Of a stretch of DNA of 64,000 nucleotides, positions 54,360-64,000 are shown piece by piece. Below the pieces are notes generated by a model. It saw nothing but the letters and a program-made list of their open reading frames with translations. It had not been told where the DNA came from and made no database searches. A program made the position numbers and the translations under genes. The stretch is from assembly GCA_948469655.1 (NCBI GenBank), contig CAOKMF010000005.1, positions 34,409 to 98,408 of the forward strand. The letters are read 5' to 3'. This DNA is from an uncultured Clostridium sp. (GTDB taxonomy: Bacteria > Bacillota > Clostridia > TANB77 > CAG-508). Position 1 is the stretch's first letter, and each line of letters starts with the position of its first letter.

Positions 54360-57300
54360 TTAGTCTATTGGCAAGTCACTTTCTGGACTGTCTTGTACAG
54401 TTTTATCTTCTGGGTCTTTTGGCTTATCTGAAACCGTTCCATTTGGTTCAGTTGTACTATCTACTGGTTTTAAACCGTCTTCTTGTTTAGGTTCTTCTCC
54501 AGCTGGTTTGCTACTTTCTTCAGTTACAGTACCTTCATTTTCTTGTGGCTTAGTAACTATCTCTGCACTACCATTTGAGTTATTATTCTCAGGTTTAATA
54601 ACCTGCTCAGGAGTACTTATATTTGGCAATTCATCTTCTTTCATTCCATCTACAGTAGCCTTAGTAACTGGCTCCTCAACTGAATCTCCAACATTAAATG
54701 TTGTTACTTCATCTCTAGCTACAGTATAACTACTTGGTGTGTCTCCTGCCTCAACACTAATTGGCTGAGTCATTAACTTCTTCTCTAAGTATAACTTAAT
54801 TGAAGTAGGTGCTCCAATACCAGCTGGCATTAATGTGATACCAACATAATTTACAAAAGTTCCAGTACCACTAACACGATACTCATCTTCTGCAGTAGCT
54901 TCTAGTGGAACAACTTGAATATCTGATTTATGTCTTGGTCCTACAATTAATGCATTATCCGTTGTAATTAACACATTAGATGTAGACAATGTATATGAAA
55001 TATCGCTTGCTTTGATTGGATGTTTTACACTATTTTCGTCTTCATACCAAATATTAAATATTGTATACGTTTTACTATTGTCATTCCATGTTCCAGGAAG
55101 GTCATTATGAGTTCCATAATATAATTTTGCTGGGCTTTCGTCATTTACACTAGACATTCCAACTTTTGTTATTTTTATTTCACTAACAATTGAAACTCCA
55201 ATATTTTCTATATTTGCTACATGTTCTCCATATCCAAGTATATTTTGCTCAATTCTCATATTAAATGTTCCAGTAATTCCTACATATCCTCCAGTATATC
55301 CTATATTTAAGTCTGTTAACTTATCTACTGCTCCATCTGGTATAACATATTTGCCTTGCATAGGTGTGATTTGTAATCCTGATGTGTTAGGTGTAATTGT
55401 AACTGTATTTCTAGCTGGCTTATCTGTATCTTCAATAGGTTTAGTTACATTTCCTATACCTGGTATATTTTTATATTCATGTAAGTAAACAATTTCACGG
55501 CTTAATGCAACTTCATTAGAGATTTTTCCAAAACTGTCTTTTGCTGTATCATCCTTGTCCGCTCTAAACATTACTTTGTTAATTCTTGGGTCTTCTTTAA
55601 TTAATATATCCCATGAAGCAAAAGCACTAGGATTTGTCTTTAGGCTTACTTTAATTGTATATGTACCTAATTCTGTCGCTCTAAATCTTACATTTATTCT
55701 ACCAAGTCCTACATTTGAAAGTTCCCCTGTAATAACTCTTCCTGTAGTATTCTCAGTACCTGCTCCTTTATATGTTACCTCATAGTTTAAATCACTTGCT
55801 TTTAAATCTTTTTCCCCTATTCCTGACTTAACTTGAGCTACAATGCTTGGTCTTCTATCCTTTGTTTTTTCATCTATACTATAACGATAATCAATTGTCT
55901 TTTTAAGATTATCATCTGTTGTAAATACTAAAGATACTATATCTTTTTTCTCAATATTTATAACCTTTAATAAAGCTACTTGCTCTTGATTTTGCAATAC
56001 TTTTACTTCATTTCCACTTGTCTTTAACATTTCGTCTTCTTTTCCAGTAATTCCTTCAATTGCAATTCCTATATACCTTACAGTTTCACCAAATTCAGCT
56101 TTTGTATTGTCTTCTTTAAAGCCTATAGCCTTTATTACATTTGCTCCATTATCGTTAAATCCAATTTGAACTCCGTCTATTCCTCCTGCATCTAGCATAC
56201 CGCTTGTAATATCTTTTCCTTCATCTCCATATTGGTCAATAAATTTTACGCCATACAATGTATAAAGTTTTCCATCAACATTTCTTACTGCACCTTCACC
56301 ATTTCCTAAAATATCTGGTGCTTTATAATATAATGTAACATTTTTAGAAGGTCCACTAAATGCACCAGCACCAGTTTCAGCTCCTTCTGCTCTTGGTCCT
56401 GAATTTGTTATATCAAATTTTAAAGTATATTCTGATTTAGGACTTACCTTAATATTTAAGTTATAAGGTTCTTCCATACCTTCTACATATACTTTTACAA
56501 CTTCTGTTACATCAGATGTAATATTTGATGTTTTTGGTGTTAATACTACATATGGAGCTGACGGGTCAGAAGTCTGTGATATAGTAGCTGTTAAATAGTC
56601 TGATGTATCTATTGCATTTCCAGTATATTTAAATGATACTTTTCCTGTAACATCAATAGGGTCATTTATTATAACTTCATCTGTTCCAGGTTTTTTATAA
56701 ATACGTGTAAATGCAAATCTATAGTTACCTGCTTCTCCGCTATCTTTCAAGAACTCTTTATCATTTGTTCTTGTTAGCTCAATATTATTTGGAGTAGTAC
56801 CTTTTTTCAATGTTATAGGGTTAAGCGTATATTTTACTTCTCCGCCTTCTACTTTATCACTTTCTGTATAAAGTTCAATTGTATATGTTCTTTCATTTGC
56901 TCCCCAGAAGTAAAGAGTAGCTATTCCGTTTTGGTCAACTATTATTCTATAACCTCTTGTATTTTCACTACCAGCTGGTGTAATTCTAGCTTTTAAGCTA
57001 CCATCTGTAAAGTTTTCTTGAGATACAGGAGTATTAAATTTAGCAACTTCTATTTCAGTATAAATATCACCTGTTTGCTCTTGGCTACCTTCTAATAATA
57101 TTTCTCTAATTTTACCAATTACATTAGCTGTTCCTAAAGATTTTTCATATGACCTTGACTCAACACCTGTCACAGGGTTTGTCCAAGTTATTGATAACTT
57201 TAAGTCTTTAACTCCTGGATTGTTATCATCATATTCCACTTTTGTTCCTGTAAATGGTGTAACTTTTATTTTAAACTGATTATTATATTCTTCTTTAAGC

Positions 57301-58577
57301 TTTGATATTGGCATTGCAGATGTTGCTCCACTGTACTCTTTTATAAGAGTTACTGTAATACCATTTAAATTAATTTCACTATCTTCAAATATATCTTCTC
57401 CATTATATATTTTATTAGCAGGTATATTTATTGTCATATCTATTATTGGATCTATAACTTCTATTTTTTGAGTTATTGATTTTGTTTCTTGTTCATTTGA
57501 AGCTGTATATGTTATTGTATAAATACCTGGTATCTCTTTATTAAATTCTTTATCCCAAGATGATGTAACATTTAAACTTGCTCCATCTCTTTCATTTTCG
57601 GCATGAGCACCAAGCAAGCTTGCATCATAATCTTCTCCAAGTGATATTGCGATATATTCTTTTTCTGGATGGTCTAGTGCCATTATAACTTCTGATTTTG
57701 GCTCTATTTTAACAGTTCTTGTGACACTCGATTTATTTCCAGCTGCATCTTCTGCTGTATATGTAATATTTACAGTATGTTCATAACTTGTATCTACTCC
57801 ATTTGGGTCAGGTTCTGCTGTAACTCTTACATGAGGATCCAAGTTGTCCTTAACTGTTACACCTAATTCATTATATTTTTCACCAATTATAACTCTTACT
57901 GTTGAATCTCCATTTAGTTCAATTGTTGGTGGTATTTTATCTATAGATGGATTTGAATCTGCATAAGGTAAAACCTCAACTACAGCATTCTCATAAAACA
58001 TGAAACCAACAATTCTATTTATATCAAGTACATTAATTTGATTTTTCGAAATTTCCTCAACGTTTGCAGCCTTTGCATAAGCTCCTGTTAAATTACTTGA
58101 GCCTGCTCCTTTATTCAAATAATATTCAACAATCTTATTTATATCAAGTACATTTACTTTTCCGTCTCCATTAACATCTCCATATATTATTACTGTATAT
58201 GTAGAGTTATATGTGGTTCCAAATACTGTAGATTTTGTTTTAATTACTGTTCCTGTTCCAATAGTTGTTGAAGATATACTTTCTACTTCTACTCCTCTTG
58301 AAGCAAATTTGCTTATAATATCCTCTCTTGTTATTTGTTCTTTATAATTATTATAATAGATAGGAATATATCTATTATCTCCTTCAGTATAAGCAGCTTT
58401 AACACAGTCATTTATATCATATGACTCTACCTTTCCACTAATAAGGCTTGCAATCTCTTGCCTTATATGTGGGTTATAATTTAAAATTCCAGCTATTATT
58501 CCTCCTACTAGAGTAATTAATAGTATTATTCTAATAATAGGTACTTTTTTCTTTATCACCCTTTTAGCTCTAGACAT
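54360..58577 (-). CDS. Dockerin-containing Ig-like surface protein
   Basis: 1405 aa, uninterrupted. Membrane anchor near residues 13-33, then a dockerin type I module near residues 130-195: one classical calcium loop DVNGDGKVNVLDINKIVEYY and a second, degenerate INVLDINRIVGFMF. A DUF5011/HYR-type Ig domain follows (PPTIELNGDSTVRVIIGEKY, YTAEDAAGNKSS), then many beta-sandwich repeats and an acidic Pro/Glu/Thr-rich C-terminal tail. No sortase motif. Twelve bp downstream of the cohesin-like gene in the same operon, so the two may bind each other on the cell surface. No in-frame CGG seen; GAC GGA and similar junctions are read normally. Confidence 0.85.
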   Translation of the reverse strand: MSRAKRVIKKKVPIIRIILLITLVGGIIAGILNYNPHIRQEIASLISGKVESYDINDCVKAAYTEGDNRYIPIYYNNYKEQITREDIISKFASRGVEVESISSTTIGTGTVIKTKSTVFGTTYNSTYTVIIYGDVNGDGKVNVLDINKIVEYYLNKGAGSSNLTGAYAKAANVEEISKNQINVLDINRIVGFMFYENAVVEVLPYADSNPSIDKIPPTIELNGDSTVRVIIGEKYNELGVTVKDNLDPHVRVTAEPDPNGVDTSYEHTVNITYTAEDAAGNKSSVTRTVKIEPKSEVIMALDHPEKEYIAISLGEDYDASLLGAHAENERDGASLNVTSSWDKEFNKEIPGIYTITYTASNEQETKSITQKIEVIDPIIDMTINIPANKIYNGEDIFEDSEINLNGITVTLIKEYSGATSAMPISKLKEEYNNQFKIKVTPFTGTKVEYDDNNPGVKDLKLSITWTNPVTGVESRSYEKSLGTANVIGKIREILLEGSQEQTGDIYTEIEVAKFNTPVSQENFTDGSLKARITPAGSENTRGYRIIVDQNGIATLYFWGANERTYTIELYTESDKVEGGEVKYTLNPITLKKGTTPNNIELTRTNDKEFLKDSGEAGNYRFAFTRIYKKPGTDEVIINDPIDVTGKVSFKYTGNAIDTSDYLTATISQTSDPSAPYVVLTPKTSNITSDVTEVVKVYVEGMEEPYNLNIKVSPKSEYTLKFDITNSGPRAEGAETGAGAFSGPSKNVTLYYKAPDILGNGEGAVRNVDGKLYTLYGVKFIDQYGDEGKDITSGMLDAGGIDGVQIGFNDNGANVIKAIGFKEDNTKAEFGETVRYIGIAIEGITGKEDEMLKTSGNEVKVLQNQEQVALLKVINIEKKDIVSLVFTTDDNLKKTIDYRYSIDEKTKDRRPSIVAQVKSGIGEKDLKASDLNYEVTYKGAGTENTTGRVITGELSNVGLGRINVRFRATELGTYTIKVSLKTNPSAFASWDILIKEDPRINKVMFRADKDDTAKDSFGKISNEVALSREIVYLHEYKNIPGIGNVTKPIEDTDKPARNTVTITPNTSGLQITPMQGKYVIPDGAVDKLTDLNIGYTGGYVGITGTFNMRIEQNILGYGEHVANIENIGVSIVSEIKITKVGMSSVNDESPAKLYYGTHNDLPGTWNDNSKTYTIFNIWYEDENSVKHPIKASDISYTLSTSNVLITTDNALIVGPRHKSDIQVVPLEATAEDEYRVSGTGTFVNYVGITLMPAGIGAPTSIKLYLEKKLMTQPISVEAGDTPSSYTVARDEVTTFNVGDSVEEPVTKATVDGMKEDELPNISTPEQVIKPENNNSNGSAEIVTKPQENEGTVTEESSKPAGEEPKQEDGLKPVDSTTEPNGTVSDKPKDPEDKTVQDSPESDLPID

Positions 58578-58589
58578 ATTTCCACCACC

Positions 58590-59625
58590 TTACTTTAATC
58601 TTCTAGCTTTCATTTCTTCTCTTCTTCTACGTTTACCTATACATAGCGAAATTGATAAAATCAAAATTACTAATAACAAAACTAGGACTAGTCCAGCGAA
58701 AGCTATGTATAGGGGCTCTCCCTTTTCTAGCCCCTGAGTAAAATTTTCAAAAATTTCTTTAAACCCCTCTTTTTTCTCTAATGTATCCATTGTTAATTTG
58801 TCTTTCACCTTATCATATTCGCTTTTTAATTTTGCATTTTGAGCTTCTGCTATTGCTTCATGTAATTCTTGCCAACTATCTGATGAATAATCTTTTTCAC
58901 TTTTCCCCATAAGCTGAATTAACATATTTACTAATTCTTCTTTTTCAAAATCTGCTATAACTAATGTATCTACTGTTAATAAATTTCTAACTTCATTATA
59001 TTCGCTAGATGTAGTTGCTCCTTCTGCTTTTACAATTGCATCTTGCAAAGTTTTCCAACTATCTGCTGTATAATCTGTTTCTATTTTGTCTGCAAGTTCA
59101 ATTTTTAAACTATCAAGCTCTGCTTTTGAAAACACTTCTGGAGTTACAGGTTCTTCTGGAGCCTGAGTATTTGTTACTGGCTTTTTATTTGTCGTTGTCG
59201 GTTTCTTTGTAGTTTGTGTAGTAACATTTACTGATGTACTTGTTCCACCTGTGATTGTTGCCCCATCAGAAAGTACAACATCACTTACATTAAACGTTCC
59301 TGTTCCTGTCACCCTTGCTTTAAATGTAAAGGTTATGCTTTGTTTGTCTGATGTATTTGTATCGCTATAATATATAAATAGCTTTGTTGCTGGTTTGTAT
59401 GTACCTGCTGAAACTGATACATAATCAAATTTGCTACTATCATAATTTAATTCGAAGTTTGCTCCTTTTACATTTCTACTAAAAGTAACTGTTACAGCTA
59501 CATTATTGCCGAACAGTTACACTTCCTTGTGATGCTGAAACACCTAAAGACGTGGTGCTAGGCATTAGCATCATAAATATACAAAATACTATAAATATAA
59601 TATTCAAATTTTTAATTATTTTCAT
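58590..59625 (-). CDS. Cohesin-like, FIVAR-repeat surface protein with C-terminal anchor
   Basis: 344 aa with one CGGN site at residue 39 (59508-59511, CGGC), directly after the signal peptide (about residues 1-29, ending SLGVSA). The site restores the start of a cohesin-type beta domain: SQGSVTVGNNVAVTVTFSR, then FELNYDSSKFDYVSVSAG and ITFTFKARVTGTG. A Thr/Pro linker is followed by two FIVAR-like helical repeats (DYTADSWKTLQDAI, DYSSDSWQELHEAI) and a transmembrane helix with a basic cytoplasmic end. Encoded just upstream of the dockerin protein, suggesting a scaffold-partner pair. Confidence 0.85.
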
Positions 59626-59714
59626 GATTTATCTCCTTACCTTTTGTATTTTCCCGATATATTAATTATACCACTTTTGTTAAGATTTGTAAACATAATC
59701 TGTAAAATTTTAGG

Positions 59715-59942
59715 TTATTTTCTTAACCTCCGAATTTCTTGTGCTCTTTGTCTATTTATTGCTTCTATTTCTTCTGGGTCTAATTCCTCTTCAAAAAATA
59801 GATTAGTGTCTACATTTGTATCTATATTATTATTTATATCATTTTCTTTGTTCTTATTTTTATTTAACATTATTGCTATAACTATTGCAATTACTATAAC
59901 TATTACTATTATTCCTATAAATAGCATTTTTTTGTTCTTCAT
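59715..59942 (-). CDS. Small single-pass membrane protein
   Basis: 75 aa from ATG 59942; the ATG six bases upstream is too close to the GGGGGAG ribosome site. One long hydrophobic helix made largely of Ile and Val (residues 6-25), then an Asn/Lys/Asp-rich segment and an acidic, then basic tail. No family recognised. Lies between the MBG protein and the cohesin gene. Confidence 0.6.
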   Translation of the reverse strand: MKNKKMLFIGIIVIVIVIAIVIAIMLNKNKNKENDINNNIDTNVDTNLFFEEELDPEEIEAINRQRAQEIRRLRK

Positions 59943-60042
59943 TTGCATTCTCTCCCCCTATTCTACGCTAATTTTACTTTTATACTACTTTATTATATAA
60001 ATACTTTCAAATTTTGTCAATATTTTTTCAAAAAGTCCTAAA

Positions 60043-60079
60043 AATAAGATATGCCAAGAAATTTTGGCATATCTTATTT
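60043..60079 (-). terminator. Hairpin terminator after the MBG-repeat gene
   Basis: AAATAAGATATGCCAA pairs with TTGGCATATCTTATTT around GAAATT-type loop; T-rich flanks. Confidence 0.8.
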
Positions 60080-60088
60080 GTTTTTATA

Positions 60089-63000
60089 TTATTGATTTCT
60101 AAGAGCTGCTAAGTCACAGTAGAATACTTCTCCTACATATATTGACTGACTCTCTGGCGCACCAGCTGGTGTTAAATATATAGTATAAGCTGCATATTCA
60201 TTTAAGTTCTTTGGTCCTGTAAATTGGAAAGTATAAACTCCTGGTCCGAATGATGTTAAGTTAACTTCTTCAAAATCTGGGTCATTTTCTGGAATTATTC
60301 TAAGTCTTCCTACAGTTTCAGGATTTTCTATAGTAAATGTTACTATATCTCCTATTCCATACAATCCAACAAATTCGTTATGTCCTCTATTGTCACTAAA
60401 TTTATATACTGGATTCTTGTCGCTTATTTTGAACACTGCTTCAACTGGGTCTAGTCCTGGCTCTGTAACTACAACTTTATAATATCCACCTTTTCCAACA
60501 TTTACTGTAGTTTTAGCTGGTAAATTAGCTCCATATTCTGAAACTACCCATGTTTTTCCATTGTCGTTTGTCTTATAGATTGTACCAGTTCCTCTATTCC
60601 ACTCTATAGGTAGTGAACCTGAATAAGGGTTAGTTAAGAATTTATTTTGTACAGTCTCATCTAATAAATCCCATCTATTTCCAGTATCCTTTGTAGTATC
60701 TTTATAATAGATTCTTGGTGGAGCTTCAATAACTGTTACTTCTACTACTTTAGTTGTCATGTTTCCTGAACTATCTTTTAATGTAAATGTTATTTCATAA
60801 GTTCCAAGTTTATAGCTTCCATTTACATTTTTCTCTATTTCTCCTGTCCATTTAGCTGTAATATTCCCATCATGGTTATCTGTTCCTGCTGCATGTTTAG
60901 CAAATAGTAATTCTATTTCACTATCCTCGCTGTTTTCTGAAATTGAAGCTTTTGTTTCATTTGATGTAAATGTTGGTGCTACCGTATCTTTTATCCAATA
61001 ACTTCCAAGTTCAATTCCATTAGGGTCTTTTGTTATTGTTTCTATGTTATTACTGTTTACTTTTAAGTAAGCTGTATATTGTCCAATTCCACTTGGTGTT
61101 CCGGTAACCTCTGTTGCACCATAATAGTATTTAATAATATTTTCTAAAGTTATATCACTATCAGTGCTAAACTTAGGTGTTATACTATCTACTATAGTTT
61201 TTTCTTCTGCTTTACCACTCGCATCTTTACTCCATTCGAATTCGCTATCAGCTTTTAATGAAATATTTAAGAATTGTTCTGCTTTTTCTAAGCTACTGAT
61301 TTGCGCTTTTTCTATAGTCATTGTTCCTACAAGTAAATTCTCTATAGCTTCATAGTTTTCGCTCTCTTGAACATCAATTGTTACTGTATATGTATCTGCA
61401 TTTACTGGTACTTCTGTACTACCGTTATATTTAATAACTGGTGTTACAGGTGTATTGTTGTTTTCACAAACAATTCCATCAGCTGGTATAATATTTACTG
61501 CATATGCTGAACCTGAATATATATGTGTATTTCCTCCGTCAATTTTGAAATTTCCTTCTACAAGGCTAGCTTTGGTTACTGCTATTTCTAGCTCTTTTTC
61601 TGCTGGTAAATAGTTGTTATTTCCTGGGAATGTTACTGTAACTGTAGCAGTTCCGATAGAAACTGGGGTAATCGTACCATTATTATTTACTGTTACAGCT
61701 GTTCCTTCAGTTACATTGTAATTTATTCCTTCTCCTGCTTCTCCAACATTTGAAACTCTAACTTTAGTTTCTTTGTCTATCATCAAGATTGAATTATCAG
61801 TAATTATATCACCATTTGCATCTACAAGTGATATTATAGGGTCAGTTTGAGCTTTTTTGTTAACCTTTATTATAACTGTTTTTCCAGTAACTTCTTTATA
61901 GTTTGGATCTGTTGGTGTATATTTTACATCAAATGCAGTACCTTCTTCTCCATCTGGTGTTGCGTCTCCTACTGATGTTGCTTCATCATCTACAAATGTC
62001 CATCCTGTTGGTAATTTTACATTTGCAAGTGTGTCTCCATATGTTGCTGTTAGTCCTGTTGGAACTGTAACATTTGGTGTTGTTGGTTTTACTTGTAATG
62101 TAACTTCACGTGTTACTGGTTTATAATTGTCATTTACTGATGTATATTTTAGAGTAACTGTTGCTGGGTTTGTTACTGTTCCAACATCTCCTGTAAGGAC
62201 AGTTCCATCATTGTATTCAAATGTTCCGATTGGGTTTCCTTCTGTATCCCATAGCTTCCATTGTCCAAGCGGTAACAATACTGCTTCAGCACCTGTACCT
62301 TTAATCATTTTAACTTCTGCCAATTTATCTCCATATGTTGCTGTTAGTACAGGAATTTGTGAGTCTTGTAAAGGAGCATCAACTTTTGTTATTTCAAAGC
62401 TAATAGCTTCTCCATTATTTAAATTAACTTCTCCTTCATAGTTACCTTTTCCTATAATTTTTACTGTTACCCAATATGTATCTGCATCTTTAGTTTCAGT
62501 AGTTATAATTGCTGAACCTAATTTTTCTCCTCTTTTATAAGTAATGACTGCGTCTACATCTTGGTTAAGTACTAATGGTGATGGTGGGTTTATACTTACT
62601 CCTTGGTTATTTCCAGTATAAGTAAATGTACGGTCATTTGGTAATGTTAATGCATTACTCCAATCATAGCCTTCAATTGATTTTGGTTTTATTTCAAATC
62701 CATTTTCAAGTTTCTCGTAATTTATAATATAGTTAGCTGTTACATCTTTAACTAGTGCATCTGATCCTTCTGCCTTAATTACAATTCTTACATTTGCAGG
62801 ATCTATTTCTATATCATATAATCCTCTACTCTTTGCTTCTGTAAGTGTAGGTGTTATAAGTGTCACACCTTCTAGTTTATGCCCTAATTCCTCCAATAAT
62901 CCAAATGTATTTTCAGTTGTAGCTGTTGTATAAATATATTCTCCTTGTTTTACAGCGATATTTTCATCTCCGTATATTGCTGTAGCATTATCTCCACTTT

Positions 63001-64000
63001 GTGATTTTGGAGTAATTGTAATTTCTCTTGGAGTTATACTATAATATATAGTTTCTTCTCCAATACTTCCTGTGTAGTTTTCTGAACCTTCTATTTTGAT
63101 TACTGCTCTATAATCTCCAATGTCTGATGGTATTTCTGTAGTTTGCTTATATGAACCTGCTTCCTTATCATATTTAGAGTAAACAATTGTGTTATTAACT
63201 GTTACATCTGTCTTTGGTGTTATAGCTGGCTCTCTAGTTGTTCCATTATATACTAATTCTTCGTCCATTTCAATTGAAATATCTACTAATTCATCTAAAG
63301 TTTTATCTGATACATCTTTTCTTTCAACACTTATTGTTACTGTTCCATTTGCTGTGTTGTAGTTATCTGTGTCTTCTGGTGTATATGTTACATTAAATGT
63401 ATTATATTCACCTTCTGCTGTCGCATTTCCTACTGTTGTTTCTGTTGTATCAAATGTCCATCCTTCTGGTAGTTCTATTGTACTTAATGCATCTCCATAT
63501 GTTGCTTTATAGCTTTCTGTTGGTAATTCTGGTGCATTATCTGCTTTTACAACTTTTATTTTTACTGTGTCAGTTACATCTGCATGATTTTCGTCACCTT
63601 TAAATGTTACTGCAAATTCATATATTGCAGGTGATTTAGCATTATCACCAGTTCCAATTGTTGCACTTCCTACATAAATATTTGCTATTTCTTCTGCTGA
63701 TTTACCATCTAAATTATCAAATGTCCATCCTTCTGGTAAACGATTTGCTTTATCAGTAGCATCAGCTTTATAACTAAACATATCTAGTAAGTCACCATAT
63801 GTTGCTGTATAAGTAGCATAATTTTTGTCGTAATCGTCGTCACCTGGTTTTGGTTCTTCAGGTAATTTTGAATCATCTGGTATATCTGTAGGTGCTTTTC
63901 CTACTGTTATTGTTATTTCTTTTTCTACTGATGCATAATTATTTCCATCTGCTGGTGTATATACTACTGTTACTTTTCTTGTTCCTGCTTCTCCTACTGA
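60089..64000 (-). CDS. Giant MBG-repeat surface adhesin (5' end outside window)
   Basis: At least 1303 codons, open to the right edge of the window, so the N terminus is missing. A series of MBG/YDG-type Ig-like repeats is marked by recurring ATYGDxL and LPEGWTF or LPTGWTF, each followed by a YTPxDxxNY block. At least five such units can be counted. Toward the C terminus come HYR/Ig-like domains (NESSENSEDSEIELLFAKHA-type, GNMTTKVVEVTVIEAPPR) and a last beta-rich module. No C-terminal sortase motif or membrane helix is present. Probably an extracellular adhesin or matrix protein, in the same orientation as the cohesin-dockerin genes. No CGGN site in the visible part. Confidence 0.85.
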   Translation of the reverse strand, partial: SVGEAGTRKVTVVYTPADGNNYASVEKEITITVGKAPTDIPDDSKLPEEPKPGDDDYDKNYATYTATYGDLLDMFSYKADATDKANRLPEGWTFDNLDGKSAEEIANIYVGSATIGTGDNAKSPAIYEFAVTFKGDENHADVTDTVKIKVVKADNAPELPTESYKATYGDALSTIELPEGWTFDTTETTVGNATAEGEYNTFNVTYTPEDTDNYNTANGTVTISVERKDVSDKTLDELVDISIEMDEELVYNGTTREPAITPKTDVTVNNTIVYSKYDKEAGSYKQTTEIPSDIGDYRAVIKIEGSENYTGSIGEETIYYSITPREITITPKSQSGDNATAIYGDENIAVKQGEYIYTTATTENTFGLLEELGHKLEGVTLITPTLTEAKSRGLYDIEIDPANVRIVIKAEGSDALVKDVTANYIINYEKLENGFEIKPKSIEGYDWSNALTLPNDRTFTYTGNNQGVSINPPSPLVLNQDVDAVITYKRGEKLGSAIITTETKDADTYWVTVKIIGKGNYEGEVNLNNGEAISFEITKVDAPLQDSQIPVLTATYGDKLAEVKMIKGTGAEAVLLPLGQWKLWDTEGNPIGTFEYNDGTVLTGDVGTVTNPATVTLKYTSVNDNYKPVTREVTLQVKPTTPNVTVPTGLTATYGDTLANVKLPTGWTFVDDEATSVGDATPDGEEGTAFDVKYTPTDPNYKEVTGKTVIIKVNKKAQTDPIISLVDANGDIITDNSILMIDKETKVRVSNVGEAGEGINYNVTEGTAVTVNNNGTITPVSIGTATVTVTFPGNNNYLPAEKELEIAVTKASLVEGNFKIDGGNTHIYSGSAYAVNIIPADGIVCENNNTPVTPVIKYNGSTEVPVNADTYTVTIDVQESENYEAIENLLVGTMTIEKAQISSLEKAEQFLNISLKADSEFEWSKDASGKAEEKTIVDSITPKFSTDSDITLENIIKYYYGATEVTGTPSGIGQYTAYLKVNSNNIETITKDPNGIELGSYWIKDTVAPTFTSNETKASISENSEDSEIELLFAKHAAGTDNHDGNITAKWTGEIEKNVNGSYKLGTYEITFTLKDSSGNMTTKVVEVTVIEAPPRIYYKDTTKDTGNRWDLLDETVQNKFLTNPYSGSLPIEWNRGTGTIYKTNDNGKTWVVSEYGANLPAKTTVNVGKGGYYKVVVTEPGLDPVEAVFKISDKNPVYKFSDNRGHNEFVGLYGIGDIVTFTIENPETVGRLRIIPENDPDFEEVNLTSFGPGVYTFQFTGPKNLNEYAAYTIYLTPAGAPESQSIYVGEVFYCDLAALRNQ

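Overview
The window is about 64 kb of very AT-rich chromosome from a Gram-positive, low-GC Bacillota, most likely an uncultured, gut-type Clostridia. This rests on priA-def-fmt order, an rlmN-prpC-prkC(PASTA) cluster, groES-groEL behind a CIRCE operator, sepF and divIVA, AddA-type recombination, strong GGAGG ribosome sites, and large cohesin, dockerin and MBG-repeat surface proteins. No IS element, prophage or CRISPR array was seen.

The outstanding feature is genome-wide and sits inside ordinary housekeeping genes. In 29 genes the reading frame is interrupted at 82 places, always the same way: a codon boundary is followed by CGG in frame, and the correct protein continues only if the four bases CGGN are read as one residue. 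That residue is glycine wherever the family has an invariant position (both Walker A glycines of PriA and UvrB, FtsY, RecN and Mfd P-loops, GGTGLYI of MiaA, DGMGGY of the PP2C phosphatase, and so on). The fourth base is A 62, T 13, C 5, G 2 times. I checked the phase arithmetic from start codon through every site to the stop codon, and each gene closes as one full-length protein. CGG that only spans two codons (NNC GGN) is never shifted. The pattern looks like natural quadruplet decoding of CGGN as Gly, or a +1 shift at an in-frame CGG. Four short genes use CGG as ordinary Arg and are unexplained exceptions. Below, 'CGGN site' means such a place, and protein lengths count each site as one residue.

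Layout: 1-4.7 kb C39-like protease, fmt, def, priA. 4.7-9.6 kb two small unknown genes, addA, an unknown helical protein. 9.7-13.3 kb a small Cys/Gly-rich membrane protein, a U32-family protein, a decayed HAD gene. 13.3-15.4 kb tRNA-Trp, tmRNA, an XRE regulator, an unknown protein. 15.4-19.6 kb groESL with CIRCE, NfeD and SPFH membrane pair, rpmE. 19.7-25.6 kb prkC-prpC-rlmN, recN. 25.7-34.4 kb YitT-type protein, Elp3-like protein, rnc, an EAL protein, SpoU methylase, mfd. 34.5-43.1 kb tex, divIVA, sepF, HlyD-like protein, miaA, mutL. 43.3-50.9 kb DUF1836 gene, UPF0182 protein, ftsY, uvrB, GNAT. 51-54.3 kb XRE regulator, phospholipase C-like, patatin, EamA transporter. 54.3-64 kb surface region: a dockerin protein and a cohesin protein encoded side by side, and a giant MBG-repeat protein running off the end.

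Highly expressed genes (groEL, groES, rpmE) carry no CGGN site, whereas repair and translation-factor genes such as uvrB (9), UPF0182 (7), priA (6) carry many. The window encodes no tRNA-Gly or tRNA-Arg, so the decoding agent must lie elsewhere in the genome.
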